A stretch of DNA of 64,000 bases from Natronobeatus ordinarius (GTDB lineage: Archaea > Halobacteriota > Halobacteria > Halobacteriales > Natrialbaceae). The DNA lies in the NCBI RefSeq assembly GCF_024362485.1, contig NZ_CP101456.1, forward strand, positions 930,001 to 994,000. Direction: 5' to 3'. How positions within the stretch are numbered: the stretch's first letter is position 1; every line of letters starts with the position of its first letter. Positions 34,035-42,839 of the stretch are shown here, in pieces. Made by a program: the position numbers and the translations under genes. Under the pieces are notes generated by a model. The model saw only the letters and a program-made list of their open reading frames with translations. It made no database searches and had not been told where the DNA came from.

Positions 34035-34699
34035 TACCCCAGCCGCTCGAGGACGGTCGCGCCCTCGAGGTAGGTGAGGTCGTGTCGGTTGGCGTAGGAC
34101 CGGGCTGCGCCAGGGGTGAGCGCCTCGCCGGTTTCGTCGTCGAGCATCTCACAGACGACGACGGCGGGTGGCAATTCGGCGGCGTCGGCGAGGGCGAGGG
34201 CGAGTTCGGTGTGGCCTTCGCGCTGGGCGAGCAGCTTCGGCGCGCCCTTGAGGACGTGGACGTGGCCGGGAACGCGAAACTCCTCGTCGAACGCGGTCGA
34301 GCCGGGGGTCGCGGCGGCGTCGGCCAGCGCGCGGATGGTCAGCGAGCGGTCGTTGTCGGTGATTCCCGTGTAGGTGTCGCGGTGGTTGACGGTGAACGAG
34401 AACGAGGAGCGTTCGTCGTAGCCGAGGTCGTGACCGTCCGTCGCGGGGTGATCGACGGCCTCGGTGAAAAAGGGGAGGTCGAACGCGTCGGCGACGTCGT
34501 GGCCGAGGGCGACGCAGATCAGCCCGCCCGCGTCGTTTCGCAGCCGAGTGACGGCCTCGGGAACGACAGCATCCGCGTGGTAGATGAGATCCGTCTCACC
34601 CTCGCGGTCGGCTGCGTCGTGGACGAGAATCGGTTCGCCGGCGGCGAGCGAGTCGAGCGCGCGGTCGAACGCCGAGACGCCGGTGGATCGGCCGGTCAT
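34034..34699 (-). CDS. ribB: 3,4-dihydroxy-2-butanone-4-phosphate synthase
   Basis: RibB makes the four-carbon precursor of the riboflavin xylene ring from ribulose 5-phosphate. The 221-residue protein has the family start VSAFDRALDSLAAGEPILVHD, acidic metal site DREGETDL, and RNDAGGLICVALG, RDTYTGITDNDRSLTIR and GHTELALALADAAEL. I prefer ATG 34699, one base after the rbkR stop, over the in-frame ATG 34717. It is the middle gene of rbkR-ribB-GNAT, a flavin supply operon. Confidence 0.94.
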   Translation of the reverse strand: MTGRSTGVSAFDRALDSLAAGEPILVHDAADREGETDLIYHADAVVPEAVTRLRNDAGGLICVALGHDVADAFDLPFFTEAVDHPATDGHDLGYDERSSFSFTVNHRDTYTGITDNDRSLTIRALADAAATPGSTAFDEEFRVPGHVHVLKGAPKLLAQREGHTELALALADAAELPPAVVVCEMLDDETGEALTPGAARSYANRHDLTYLEGATVLERLG

Positions 34700-34700
34700 A

Positions 34701-35405
34701 TCAGTGATCTCCGACATAGATGGTGAGGTGGTCGTCGTCGCTGAGGTCGAGTTCGTCCCGGAGTTTCGCCGGTGCGATGACCTCGAGTTTGTCGTCGTCG
34801 TGGTGGGTGCGTTCGGGCTCGATCGTGTGTGCACCCTCGTAGCACTCGCCGTCGGCTGTCTCGAGCGTCGCCGGGTAGCAGACGGCCGGGCCGTAGGTCC
34901 GTTCATCGTCCTCCCAGCCGTCGATCGGCACCGGCTCGAGCGAGGAAACGGCGCTCCGACGGCGGACGCTCTCCTCGAGCAGGTCGACGTTGAGCGTCCC
35001 CGGGTAGGGTTCGTAGCCGAGGCGATCCTCGAACTGGCGGTTGTAGCCGGGAAGCGAGATGTAGTGTCGGCCCTCGCCCATCCCGCCGGTGACCGTCCCT
35101 TCGAGTTCGATCTCCGACCCGTCCTCGAAGATTCGGCGGTAGTCCTCGTACTCGGCGCGGAGCGCACGTTCGCCCGCGTCGGTGATGGCCACCCACTGTC
35201 CGTCGCTGACCGTATCGCGCTCGAGGAGCGTCGCGCTCTCGAGGCGCTGGAGGCGGCGCGAGGCGGTCTGGTTCGACGCGTCGAGCTGGTCGGCGAGCGC
35301 CGAACAGGAGATTTTGAGATCACCCGAGAGTCCGCCCTCGATGGCGAGCAACTTGAGAACGGCGAGCTCGGCCTGCCCGACGGCCGACGTCGCTGTGGTC
35401 GACAT
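34701..35405 (-). CDS. rbkR: Bifunctional riboflavin regulator/CTP-dependent riboflavin kinase
   Basis: A 234-residue protein with an N-terminal winged helix ([21 protein letters not shown]) and a C-terminal DUF120 CTP-dependent riboflavin kinase ([47 protein letters not shown]). This matches archaeal RbkR, which both makes FMN and represses riboflavin genes. The ATG at 35405 is supported by a TATA-like GCTTTTACG about 27 bases upstream. It begins the operon with ribB, in line with its known role. Confidence 0.9.
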   Translation of the reverse strand: MSTTATSAVGQAELAVLKLLAIEGGLSGDLKISCSALADQLDASNQTASRRLQRLESATLLERDTVSDGQWVAITDAGERALRAEYEDYRRIFEDGSEIELEGTVTGGMGEGRHYISLPGYNRQFEDRLGYEPYPGTLNVDLLEESVRRRSAVSSLEPVPIDGWEDDERTYGPAVCYPATLETADGECYEGAHTIEPERTHHDDDKLEVIAPAKLRDELDLSDDDHLTIYVGDH

Positions 35406-35427
35406 ACTCGATGGTTCGGAGTACCTA

Positions 35428-35457
35428 CGTAAAAGCATACCGAATGTGGCATGCATA
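35428..35457 (-). promoter_or_regulatory. rbkR promoter with palindromic upstream element
   Basis: A TATA-like minus-strand GCTTTTACG (35428-35437) is followed upstream by an AT/GC palindrome-rich segment with GCATGC and ATGCAT (35447-35457). The latter is a candidate site for RbkR, which is known to control its own operon in archaea. I cannot verify the consensus from this window. Confidence 0.35.
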
Positions 35458-35615
35458 GCAAAACTGTGATGCTGTTGGTCAGCGTTTCTTCGCGTCTCCG
35501 GTGTTGGTGGGTCCAATAAAAAAGTCACCGGTCGGCAGATGCCGGGAGAACTCGCGGTCAAACTGATCGAATATAGACTACGAAGACGGGCGAGTTCGAT
35601 TCGACGTCGGTACAG

Positions 35616-36047
35616 TTAGCTGACTGGTTCCTCGATGCGCGCCCAGCCGATCGCGTCGAGGACGACGATGCGATCATCACAGCGGACGTACACGCCGTTG
35701 TACGTCGATCCATTGCCCTCGTAGTACGGCAGCAAGTGACGAAGCGCGTCGACGACCTCCCAGGCGTGGTCGTGCTCGAGCGTGGCGTTCGCCCACTCCT
35801 CGCGGGCGTCGTCGCTGAGCGCACGCTGGATAACCGTGTCAGCGAGGGGTAACTCCCTGAGTTGTCGAGAGGAGACATCAACGACGGTGGCGTCTTCGGG
35901 GACGTCCGTCACGATTCGTGCGCCGACATCGGCTTTGACCCGTCCGCCGCGCTGTCGCGTGCTCCGTCCCTGGAGGAGGTAGCCCACGACCGCAGCCGTG
36001 CCGACTGCGAGCACCGACAGCGCCAGGTCTTTCCCCCTGATGGCCAT
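35616..36047 (-). CDS. Haloarchaeal membrane-anchored protein, 143 aa
   Basis: One N-terminal transmembrane anchor (LALSVLAVGTAAVVGYLLQ) followed by a basic stretch and a soluble alpha/beta domain (VGARIVTDVPEDATVVDVSSR, EHDHAWEVVDALRHLLPYYEGN, YVRCDDRIVVLDAIGWARI). I do not recognise a family; it looks like a conserved haloarchaeal orphan. The orientation suggests an independent promoter in the AT-rich 36050-36110. Confidence 0.62.
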   Translation of the reverse strand: MAIRGKDLALSVLAVGTAAVVGYLLQGRSTRQRGGRVKADVGARIVTDVPEDATVVDVSSRQLRELPLADTVIQRALSDDAREEWANATLEHDHAWEVVDALRHLLPYYEGNGSTYNGVYVRCDDRIVVLDAIGWARIEEPVS

Positions 36048-36125
36048 GCGTTCACCTTACAGCAATTGACTAAGTATCTTTCGACGGAGTGTCCCTCCTC
36101 GAGAACGGTCTCCCCCTCGTGAGAT

Positions 36126-36617
36126 TCAAACGTACCGCGTTGCCAGTCCCGTCGTGATCAGTCCCGCGACGACGAACAGGACGACGCCGGCGACGGCCGC
36201 AGCCCGAAACAGCGGGAGCGCATCCCGGGCCGGCTCGCGGAGCTTCTTCCCGGTGAGTCCGGACTCGAGTCGCTTGGCCCCGACCTCGACCAGCGCAGCC
36301 ATGACGAGCCAGAGCGCGAGCATCACGAGAACGAGTTGGCCGTTCGTCGACGCAAAGAGGTCGGCGCCACCGTTGTCACCGATCGTGTAGCGCGTACCGG
36401 CCATGTGACCGCCGGTCACGAAGAGCACGACCGCGCTCACTCGCGAGATGGTGGTGAGCTTGCTGGATATACCCTCGAGCGGCTTCGTCGAGTTGAACGT
36501 TCCGTCCCGGGCAAGTGGCAGGACGACGAGTGCGACGTAGAACACGCTTCCGGCCCAGATCGCGGCGAACACCAGGTGCGCGATCTGGAAGACTGCAGAG
36601 ACGATGAATTCGGCCAT
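36126..36617 (-). CDS. CopD-like membrane protein
   Basis: A 163-residue protein with four to five transmembrane helices (VFQIAHLVFAAIWAGSVFYVAL split as FQIAHLVFAAIWAGSVF, ISRVSAVVLFVTGGHMAG, LVLVMLALWLVMAALVEVG, AVAGVVLFVVAGLITTGLA). The His-containing helices (IAHLVFAAIWAGS and VTGGHMAGTR) fit a CopD domain, which is thought to act in copper or haem handling. Function in haloarchaea is unproven. It is monocistronic. Confidence 0.72.
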   Translation of the reverse strand: MAEFIVSAVFQIAHLVFAAIWAGSVFYVALVVLPLARDGTFNSTKPLEGISSKLTTISRVSAVVLFVTGGHMAGTRYTIGDNGGADLFASTNGQLVLVMLALWLVMAALVEVGAKRLESGLTGKKLREPARDALPLFRAAAVAGVVLFVVAGLITTGLATRYV

Positions 36618-36769
36618 ACCCGATGGCTCGAAGACGGCCGCTATGAGCCTTGCGGCTCGCGTCCACCATCGCTCATCTGTCGGCCTGATCCGCGCGGCTC
36701 ACGGTCGTCGACCCACGGAAGAGTGCGATTGCTGCTGCTCGTGGTGTGGCCCGCTCGCGGACGGCGGGA

Positions 36770-37204
36770 TCAGGAGCCCCAGAAGTTCTCGCGGCTCCCG
36801 AGGCGTTCACGCCCGCGCCGCCGGTCCGCGTCGGCCGGTTCCTCCTCGTCGTCAGCGTCGTCCTCGGGGTCCATCGGCAAGCGCTCGAGTTCCTCCGCCC
36901 GGGCGTGGTTGCTGTGAACCCGCGTGATCTCGACGCGGGCGCGGGCTTCGGGAAGGACGCCGTCGACCATCACGATGAATCCGTCTTCGGTGCGGCCGAC
37001 GCCGGCCCCGCTCTCGTGGATGTCCTCGACGTCGATGATAACCTCTTCGCCGGCTTTGACCGGCTGGGTCTTCAGGTCCTGAATCGGCTGACTGTAATGA
37101 TTGCACCACTCCTTGCCACCCCGGTCGCCATAGTGTTGACAACCCATCCCGGCAATGCGCTCGGAAAAACTCGGGCACTCGTCCGCGAGTGGACAATTTG
37201 GCAT
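36770..37204 (-). CDS. TRAM-domain protein with N-terminal zinc-binding segment
   Basis: A 144-residue protein. The first 40 residues hold CPLADECPSF, GCQHYGDRGGKEWCNHY, a cluster of four Cys and His suitable for a metal. A TRAM domain follows (about 50-110: VKAGEEVIIDVEDIHESGAGVGR, here EEVIIDVEDIHESGAG and VDGVLPEARARVEITRVHS). TRAM domains bind RNA and are abundant in archaea, where some act as RNA chaperones. The acidic, Arg-rich tail is disordered. ATG 37204 is preferred over upstream frames. It is divergent from etfB. Confidence 0.82.
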   Translation of the reverse strand: MPNCPLADECPSFSERIAGMGCQHYGDRGGKEWCNHYSQPIQDLKTQPVKAGEEVIIDVEDIHESGAGVGRTEDGFIVMVDGVLPEARARVEITRVHSNHARAEELERLPMDPEDDADDEEEPADADRRRGRERLGSRENFWGS

Positions 37205-37348
37205 ACGGTACACTACTCGTGGCGCCGTTAAACCGCTTGCGTCTCGAGAAGACGACGGGGACGAAATCCCGACGAAGGTTCGACAACTGGTCGGGCAGGT
37301 ACAGCCGTTTCGAAAACGTTTACGATGGCGGGCCCACACTGGTCGATT

Positions 37349-38140
37349 ATGAAAGTTCTCGTAACGGTCAAGGAGGTCGCGACCGTCGACGACGAGTTCG
37401 AGATCGCCGGGACCGAGATCGACGACCGGTTCCTGGGGGCGGACCTGAACGAGTGGGACGAGTACGCCCTCGAGGAGGCCGTCCAGCTGACAGAAGACGG
37501 CGTCGCCGACGAGGTCGTCACCGTCACCATCGGCCCCGAAGACGCCGAACAGACCATCCGCCAGGCGCTCGCGAAGGGCGCCGACCGCGCCATCCGGGTG
37601 TGGGACGACGCTCTCGCCGACGTCGACTTACTCGACGTCGGCGCGAAGACGGCGATCCTCGAGGCGGTCGTCGCCGAGGAAGAGCCCGACCTCGTGCTGA
37701 CGGGCGTCCAGACGGGTGACGACAGCTTCGGGGCGACGGGCGTCGCGCTGGCTGCCGACCTCGGCGTCCAGTGGGCCGCCGTCGTCAACGAGCTCGAGCT
37801 CGACGCCGACGCCGGTGTCGCCTCGGTCCACCGCGAACTCGAGGGCGGCGTCGAGGAGCTCACCGACGTCGAGCTGCCGGCCGTCCTCTCGATCCAGACG
37901 GGGATCAACGAGCCCCGCTACGCCAGCCTCCGGGGCATCCGCCAGGCCCAGCGCAAGGAGCTCGCCGCGAAGACGCTCGCCGACCTCGGCCTCGAGGACG
38001 ACGACGTCGCCGCCGAACTGACGCTCACCGACATGTACGAGCCCGAGACCGAAACCGACGTGACGATCTTCGAGGGCGACGCCAGCGATACCGCCGGGCA
38101 ACTCGCTGACCTGCTTCGCGACAAGGGGGTGGCACAATGA
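37349..38140 (+). CDS. etfB: Electron transfer flavoprotein beta subunit
   Basis: EtfB (263 residues) pairs with EtfA to carry electrons from acyl-CoA and related dehydrogenases to the membrane. Features include MKVLVTVKEVATVDDEFEI, ADLNEWDEYALEEAVQLTED, GVQTGDDSFGATGVALA and LSIQTGINEPRYASLRGI split here as LSIQTGINEPRYAS. ATG 37349 starts the conserved domain; an upstream in-frame ATG at 37325 is rejected because it adds unconserved residues. It overlaps etfA by four bases (ATGA). Confidence 0.93.
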   Translation: MKVLVTVKEVATVDDEFEIAGTEIDDRFLGADLNEWDEYALEEAVQLTEDGVADEVVTVTIGPEDAEQTIRQALAKGADRAIRVWDDALADVDLLDVGAKTAILEAVVAEEEPDLVLTGVQTGDDSFGATGVALAADLGVQWAAVVNELELDADAGVASVHRELEGGVEELTDVELPAVLSIQTGINEPRYASLRGIRQAQRKELAAKTLADLGLEDDDVAAELTLTDMYEPETETDVTIFEGDASDTAGQLADLLRDKGVAQ

Positions 38141-39096
38141 CCGACGTGCTCGCGGTTGCCGACCACCGCCGCGGCGAACTGCGCGACGTCAGCTACGAAC
38201 TCGTCTCTGCGGGTCGCGAACTCGCCGACGCCGCCGGCGGCGAGCTCCACCTCGCGGTGATCAGTGGCCCCGTCGAGGAGTACGCCGAGAAACTCAACCG
38301 CGAGGGCGTCGACGCCGTCCACACCGTTTCCCACGGCGAGGAGTTCAACCACGACGTCTACACCCAGGCCATCTCCCAGCTCGTCGACGCACTCGAGCCA
38401 GGGTTCGTCCTCGCGCCCAACAGCGTCAACGGGCTCGACTACGCCCCCGCGGTCGCCACCCAGCTCGACCGCCCGCTGGTGACCGACGTCGTCGGCGTCG
38501 CCGTCGACGGTGACACCCTCGAAGCGACCCGCGAGATGTACGGTGGCAAAGTCGAGACGACCGTCGAGGTCGACGCCGCCGACGGCGCCGTCGTGACGAT
38601 CCGCGAGGCCGAGTGGCCGCCCGCCGAGGGCACCGGCGACGCCGCGATCGAGGCGTTCGACGCCGCGATCGACGAGGCCGCCGTCGGCTCGACCGTCACC
38701 GGCTTCGAGGAGGTCGCCGGCGGCGACGTCGACATCGCCGACGCCGAAGTCCTCGTCTCCGTCGGCCGTGGCATCGAAGACGAGGAGAACCTCGAGCTGG
38801 TCGAAGAGCTCGCCGACGCGATGGGCGCGACGCTCTCCTCGTCGCGACCGATCGTCGACGCAGGCTGGCTGCCGCCGAACCGCCAGGTCGGCCAGTCCGG
38901 CAAGGTCGTCACCCCCGAAGTCTACATCGCCGTCGGCATCTCCGGCGCCGTCCAGCACGTCGCCGGCATGAAAGGCTCCGAGACGATCGTCGCGATCAAC
39001 ACCGATCCGAACGCCCCGATCATGGACATCGCCGACTACGCCATCCACGACGACCTCTTCGACGTCGTCCCGGCGCTGATCGAGCAGTTCCAGTAG
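38137..39096 (+). CDS. etfA: Electron transfer flavoprotein alpha subunit
   Basis: EtfA (319 residues) carries the FAD domain of ETF. The C-terminal FAD-binding region is clear: [22 protein letters not shown], split as [16 protein letters not shown], then [20 protein letters not shown] and [18 protein letters not shown]. The N-terminal half is typical ETF ([19 protein letters not shown]). It is followed by a hairpin terminator and by an almost exact duplicate of its own last 13 codons 221 bases downstream. Confidence 0.94.
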   Translation: MTDVLAVADHRRGELRDVSYELVSAGRELADAAGGELHLAVISGPVEEYAEKLNREGVDAVHTVSHGEEFNHDVYTQAISQLVDALEPGFVLAPNSVNGLDYAPAVATQLDRPLVTDVVGVAVDGDTLEATREMYGGKVETTVEVDAADGAVVTIREAEWPPAEGTGDAAIEAFDAAIDEAAVGSTVTGFEEVAGGDVDIADAEVLVSVGRGIEDEENLELVEELADAMGATLSSSRPIVDAGWLPPNRQVGQSGKVVTPEVYIAVGISGAVQHVAGMKGSETIVAINTDPNAPIMDIADYAIHDDLFDVVPALIEQFQ

Positions 39097-39113
39097 AGCG
39101 ACCCGCACGAGCG
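39055..39113 (+). repeat. First copy of a 59-base direct repeat (3' end of etfA)
   Basis: This 59-base segment spans the last codons and stop of etfA and continues to GAGCG. It recurs at 39276-39334 with a single base difference (G versus C). The intervening 162 bases hold no gene. The repeat points to a past tandem duplication or a recombination event between etfA 3' ends. Confidence 0.75.
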
Positions 39114-39133
39114 AAGCGAGTGCGGCCGTTTTT
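39103..39133 (+). terminator. etfA hairpin terminator
   Basis: The stem CCGCAC / GTGCGG with an 11-base loop is followed by CCGTTTTTGG. It starts just after the etfA stop codon, within the first repeat copy, and supports transcription termination there. Confidence 0.55.
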
Positions 39134-39275
39134 GGTCTCTCGTCGAGCGTCGCGAGACGACGGTCAGCGAGACACTCCGTGTCTCGCCAGACAGCTTTTT
39201 TGCGTGAGTGGTGAGCGACGCGCGGCGCTCGCGCCGCGATAGAGCGAACCCGAACGGAAAAAAGGTGGGACTGGA

Positions 39276-39334
39276 CTCTTCGACGTCGTCCCGGCGCTGA
39301 TCGAGCAGTTCCAGTAGAGCCACCCGCACGAGCG
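39276..39334 (+). repeat. Second copy of the etfA 3'-end repeat
   Basis: A 59-base near-identical copy of the etfA 3' end. Its 3' part forms the hairpin CCCGC-ACGA-GCGGG followed by a T-run. That T-run also lies about 27 bases before the cupin start codon at 39369, so it may double as TATA box. Confidence 0.75.
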
Positions 39335-39368
39335 GGGCTTTTTGTTTCGAACAGCCGAACGGGCGAGC

Positions 39369-39863
39369 ATGCGGAAGGTTTCGATCGACGGCGTTCCGCC
39401 GGAGCCGGCAGACGAGTACCACTCAGACCGACGGCCGCTGTCCGAACCGTTGAACACGTCGGACGTCGCGATCACTCGCTACGTACTCGAGCCCGGCGAA
39501 CGGTTCAGCGGCTCGGTCCACGCCCACGTGGATCAGGAGGAGGTGTTCGTCGTCCTCGAGGGGGAAGCGACGTTCGAGACCGAGGATGGCGAGGTCGTCG
39601 TCGGCGAGGACGAGGCGGTCCGATTCGGACCCGGTGAGTTCCAGACGGGTGCCAACGACGGGGACGAGCCGGTCGTGGCGCTCGCGCTCGGTGCACCCCG
39701 CGAGACGAACGACATCCGGATCTCGCGGATTCCAGTCCTCGGGGACCGGGACGTCGCGTGTTCCGACTGTGGTCACGACCATATGCGGGTTCCGACGGGA
39801 GCGGAATCCGGGCTCGTCTGTCCGGCGTGTGGGGCGACCCTCGTCGTGGAGGAGCCGACCTGA
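39369..39863 (+). CDS. Cupin-domain protein with C-terminal zinc ribbon
   Basis: A 164-residue protein. Residues about 20-105 form a cupin beta-barrel with metal-type motifs SGSVHAHVDQEEVFVVLEGEATFE, here SVHAHVDQEEVFVVLEGEA, and GPGEFQTGAND. The tail has CSDCGHDHMR and CPACGATL, a C4 zinc ribbon. The substrate is unknown; cupin-zinc-ribbon fusions are common in haloarchaea. The ATG at 39369 is chosen from the TATA-like CTTTTTG located 27 bases upstream, inside the second etfA repeat copy. Confidence 0.82.
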   Translation: MRKVSIDGVPPEPADEYHSDRRPLSEPLNTSDVAITRYVLEPGERFSGSVHAHVDQEEVFVVLEGEATFETEDGEVVVGEDEAVRFGPGEFQTGANDGDEPVVALALGAPRETNDIRISRIPVLGDRDVACSDCGHDHMRVPTGAESGLVCPACGATLVVEEPT

Positions 39864-39963
39864 CGAACGCCACGGGTGGCACGGTGTGGTATCAGGTGAC
39901 TCGAGTCAGTACGAGTCGTCGACAACCGTCACCTACTTTTTCACCCCCTCCTAAGCGCGTGTA

Positions 39964-40806
39964 ATGGAACTTCTGGAGCGCCGTCGGGCGCTGATCGAAG
40001 AGCGGCTCGTCGCCGTGGTCGACGGCGTCGAACCCGAGCCGCTCAGAGACGAAGTTCGACACGTCGTGCTTTCTGGGGGAAAGCGGGTTCGACCGACGGT
40101 AACGGTGCTCGCCTGTGAAACCGTCGGGGGGTCGGCCGAGGACGCCGTCGACTTCGGCGTCGGAATCGAACTCGTCCACACGGCCTCGCTCGTCGTCGAC
40201 GACATCATCGACCGCTCTGAGCTGCGCCGCGGGACGACCAGCGCGTGGGCCGAATTCGGCCACGGGCCGGCGATCGTCACGAGCGATGGGCTTCTCGGGG
40301 AGGCGTTCGCGCTCTTCTCCTCGGATCCGAAAGCCACGCAGGTCGTCGCCGAGTCGATGGTCGAACTCGGCGTCGGCGAGGCCACCGAACTCTCGGCGAA
40401 GCCGGCCACCGAGGAGGAGTACATGACGCTCGCTCGCCGGAAGACCGGCGCGCTCTTTCGGGCGGCGGCCGAACTCGGCGCGATCGCGGCCGGCTCCGAC
40501 GCCTTCACCGTCGAAGCCCTCGGCGAGTACGCCGAGCGCGTCGGCATCGCCTTCCAGATCCGCGACGACGTGCTCGATACGGTCGCCGACCCGAGGGCGC
40601 TCGGCAAGCCGACCGGCATCGACGCGGAGATGGAACGACCGTCGCTCGTCCAGGTGACCGATCTCACGCCCGAGGAAGCGACCGACCGCGCCCGAGCGGA
40701 GGCCGACCGCGCCATCGACGCCCTCGAGACCGTCGACGTGGTCGACACCACGGCGCGGGACTACCTGCTCGAGCTCGCCGAGTTCGTCGTCGAACGGGAA
40801 CGATAG
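39964..40806 (+). CDS. Polyprenyl (geranylgeranyl) diphosphate synthase
   Basis: An all-helical isoprenoid chain-elongating enzyme (280 residues). The first aspartate-rich motif is Asp79-Asp80-Ile-Ile-Asp83 (LVVDDIIDRSELRRG) and the second is QIRDDVLDTVAD. GGKRVRPTVTVLACE and HTASLVV flank them. The chain length is not certain but C20 GGPP for archaeal lipids is likely; the first motif lacks the bulky residues I would expect for short chains. It lies upstream of the TnpB-type hairpin. Confidence 0.92.
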   Translation: MELLERRRALIEERLVAVVDGVEPEPLRDEVRHVVLSGGKRVRPTVTVLACETVGGSAEDAVDFGVGIELVHTASLVVDDIIDRSELRRGTTSAWAEFGHGPAIVTSDGLLGEAFALFSSDPKATQVVAESMVELGVGEATELSAKPATEEEYMTLARRKTGALFRAAAELGAIAAGSDAFTVEALGEYAERVGIAFQIRDDVLDTVADPRALGKPTGIDAEMERPSLVQVTDLTPEEATDRARAEADRAIDALETVDVVDTTARDYLLELAEFVVERER

Positions 40807-40851
40807 CGACCGATCGACGGACGGTCGGTTTATACAAAACCGAGGAGAATA

Positions 40852-40880
40852 CCTGACCCTTTAGGGTCAGGATGAATTCA
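40852..40880 (+). mobile_element. Solitary IS200/IS605-type (TnpB) right-end hairpin
   Basis: A perfect hairpin with nine-base arms CCTGACCCT and AGGGTCAGG around a two-base TT loop is followed by ATGAATTCA. This matches the right-end format of IS1341/TnpB elements (stem with CTTTAG centre then GATGAAxTCA), which also forms the 3' end of the omega RNA. No tnpB gene is present, so this looks like an end left after excision or decay. The low-GC gene at 40904 begins just downstream. I may be misled by a chance palindrome. Confidence 0.45.
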
Positions 40881-40903
40881 GAGGTTAGTGAGTATCGAGT
40901 GTT

Positions 40904-41368
40904 ATGGAACGCGATGTTCGCGTCGGGTCACTGCGGATTCGGAGTCCGATAGTAGCTGGCGTTGTTGTCGGGTTGCTCACTGGTCTGGCAGGGCTATTCT
41001 TGACGTCAATTCTTGGAAATGGGAATCCTGTCGGAGGGCTTGTTGGTGCGGTCGGCTGTGGCATTACAGTAGCATACCTGTCTGAAGATCGACTGTCCAC
41101 CGTCATCGGCTATGCGGTCATTGCGGACGTGTTGAGTTCGATCGTGTTTTTCTGTCTCGTTCTCGTTACCTATCTCACGGTGGTCGCGTTGACCGAGGGG
41201 CTCGCAGTTATCTCCGCCATCTGGTTTACGGTGTGGTACGTCGCATTTGGTGGTGTTCTGGCAGTATTCGTCGGCAGTATCTCGATCGTTATCACGGTTA
41301 TCTCTGCAACGGTCACCGCGCTCGGTACGCGACACGAGACGGACACAGCGGCGAGTAAGCAGGGGTAG
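40904..41368 (+). CDS. Membrane protein, DUF5518-like
   Basis: A 154-residue protein with about four transmembrane helices (IVAGVVVGLLTGLAGLFLTS, GYAVIADVLSSIVFFCLVLVT split as VIADVLSSIVFFCLVLV, FGGVLAVFVGSISIVITVIS) and a short polar tail. The Gly-rich GNGNPVGGLVGAVGCGITVAYL resembles DUF5518. Base composition is clearly lower in GC than the neighbours, and it sits next to the TnpB-type hairpin, so it may be a transferred gene. Function unknown. Confidence 0.6.
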   Translation: MERDVRVGSLRIRSPIVAGVVVGLLTGLAGLFLTSILGNGNPVGGLVGAVGCGITVAYLSEDRLSTVIGYAVIADVLSSIVFFCLVLVTYLTVVALTEGLAVISAIWFTVWYVAFGGVLAVFVGSISIVITVISATVTALGTRHETDTAASKQG

Positions 41369-41497
41369 CTCACCGTTACCCCCTCGAGTGATCTGGCCTG
41401 TTCTGATTCGGTACCGGTAATTGCTCGAACGGTGGGGCGATCATCGATACCACGGGACGACGATCCGTATGAGTGGGACGGCGGCAGCTACGTGACG

Positions 41498-42601
41498 TCA
41501 CGCGCCTTCCGCCCGCCGGGTTCCGTCCTCGGTGAAGTGTGACTCGGCGATGGCGAACGCGAGCGTGCTCGCGATCCCCAGCAGCGTCCCGGCGGTCAGC
41601 GCGGTCGCGACGTACGCGATGGAGACCTCGCCGAGGAAGAAGGCGCTCACGGCGTGCAGAACGACTGCGATCGCGACGACGTAGAAGGGAGCGTTGAGAT
41701 AGCGCCACTCGAGGCGGCCGGCGATGTACTCGTCGGTGATCTGGCCGAGGCTGGTGGTGACGCCGGCGGCGGCGAACCACTGGATCGAGCCGTAGACGAG
41801 CGCCGCGAGTACGATCGGGATGTCGAGCGGGCCGTCGGCGGCCGTCTGGTGGTGCTCGAGGGTGTTCACGCCGCTGACGCCGCCGAGGATGAGCAACGCC
41901 GCGGCGACGACGTAGGCGATCAGCGTCATCCGACCGGCGTACAGCGATCGACGGGCTTGTTCGGCGGCCGTGTCGATCCGTTCGCCGAGGCCGAGTCCGC
42001 GGGAGATGAGGTAGAGGCCGAGCAGCGCGGAGGTCGTCCCGAGGACGAGGCCGGGGAGTTCGAGCAGCGTGCCGATCAGGGCGAGTGGGTAGATGAGCAA
42101 CAGGATGCCCATCGGGATGAGGATCGTCCCCCGCGTCTCGGGGTCGTCGAGCACCTGCTTGATCGTGTAGTACATCGACTCTAAGTCCTGTGCCTGTCGG
42201 ACGACGACGCGGCGGACGCCGTCGATGGGGACGCGAGAGCGGATGACGGGGATGACGGACTCGTCCTGTGCGCCGTCGGTGACGACGAGGGCGCTGACGT
42301 CCTCGCCCGTCGAGAGCGTTGCGAGGACCGTGTCGACCTCCTCCCCGACTTCGCGATTGGCGCTGACGTCGGAGCCGTCGTTGCCGGTGACGACGGCGAC
42401 CTCGACGCTCTCGTTGCGCGTCTCGAGGTCGTCGTAGACGTGCAGCCCCTGGAAGATGACGTTGACGTCCGAATCCTCCGGATCGGCGGTCGCCAGCGCC
42501 ACGGCTGCCTCCTCGACCGCCTCGCGGCCGACGACCGGCGTCGAGAAGCCGGTTTTGCGGCCGAGATCGTCGTCGAGGTCGACACAGAGGACCAGCAGCA
42601 T
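41498..42601 (-). CDS. DUF373 family membrane protein
   Basis: A 367-residue archaeal protein. The N-terminal 140 residues form a soluble alpha/beta domain (MLLVLCVDLDDDLGRKTGF, VAVVTGNDGSDVSANREVGEE split here as VAVVTGNDGSDVSANR). The rest has about seven transmembrane helices (ILIPMGILLLIYPLALIGTLL and similar). It is a conserved archaeal family of unknown function. ATG 42601 is used because the preceding 54 residues of the open frame are not conserved. Confidence 0.88.
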   Translation of the reverse strand: MLLVLCVDLDDDLGRKTGFSTPVVGREAVEEAAVALATADPEDSDVNVIFQGLHVYDDLETRNESVEVAVVTGNDGSDVSANREVGEEVDTVLATLSTGEDVSALVVTDGAQDESVIPVIRSRVPIDGVRRVVVRQAQDLESMYYTIKQVLDDPETRGTILIPMGILLLIYPLALIGTLLELPGLVLGTTSALLGLYLISRGLGLGERIDTAAEQARRSLYAGRMTLIAYVVAAALLILGGVSGVNTLEHHQTAADGPLDIPIVLAALVYGSIQWFAAAGVTTSLGQITDEYIAGRLEWRYLNAPFYVVAIAVVLHAVSAFFLGEVSIAYVATALTAGTLLGIASTLAFAIAESHFTEDGTRRAEGA

Positions 42602-42839
42602 CGGTCGGTGGTTCGAGGGCGCGGTATTTCCCTCTTCTGGGGACGACGAAATTGACCCGCCGTCGGGCACGACGGCGCTGTCGTCGAGCCTGGTTCGGTG
42701 TCGAACCCGGCTCGGTCCGACAGCCTGCCCGGCGCCGTCCCGGACCGTTCGGTAGCGAACCAACCCGGGACGCGTCCCCCTTCAGTGACGGCTGTGGGGG
42801 TTTAGGAACCGCGTCGTTGGAGTCTCACTCGAGACGACA

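Noticed and set aside
37918-39108. 396-codon minus-strand frame opposite etfBA
   Set aside because: Its Asp/Val/Gly-rich pattern is the mirror of acidic codons in etfA and etfB.
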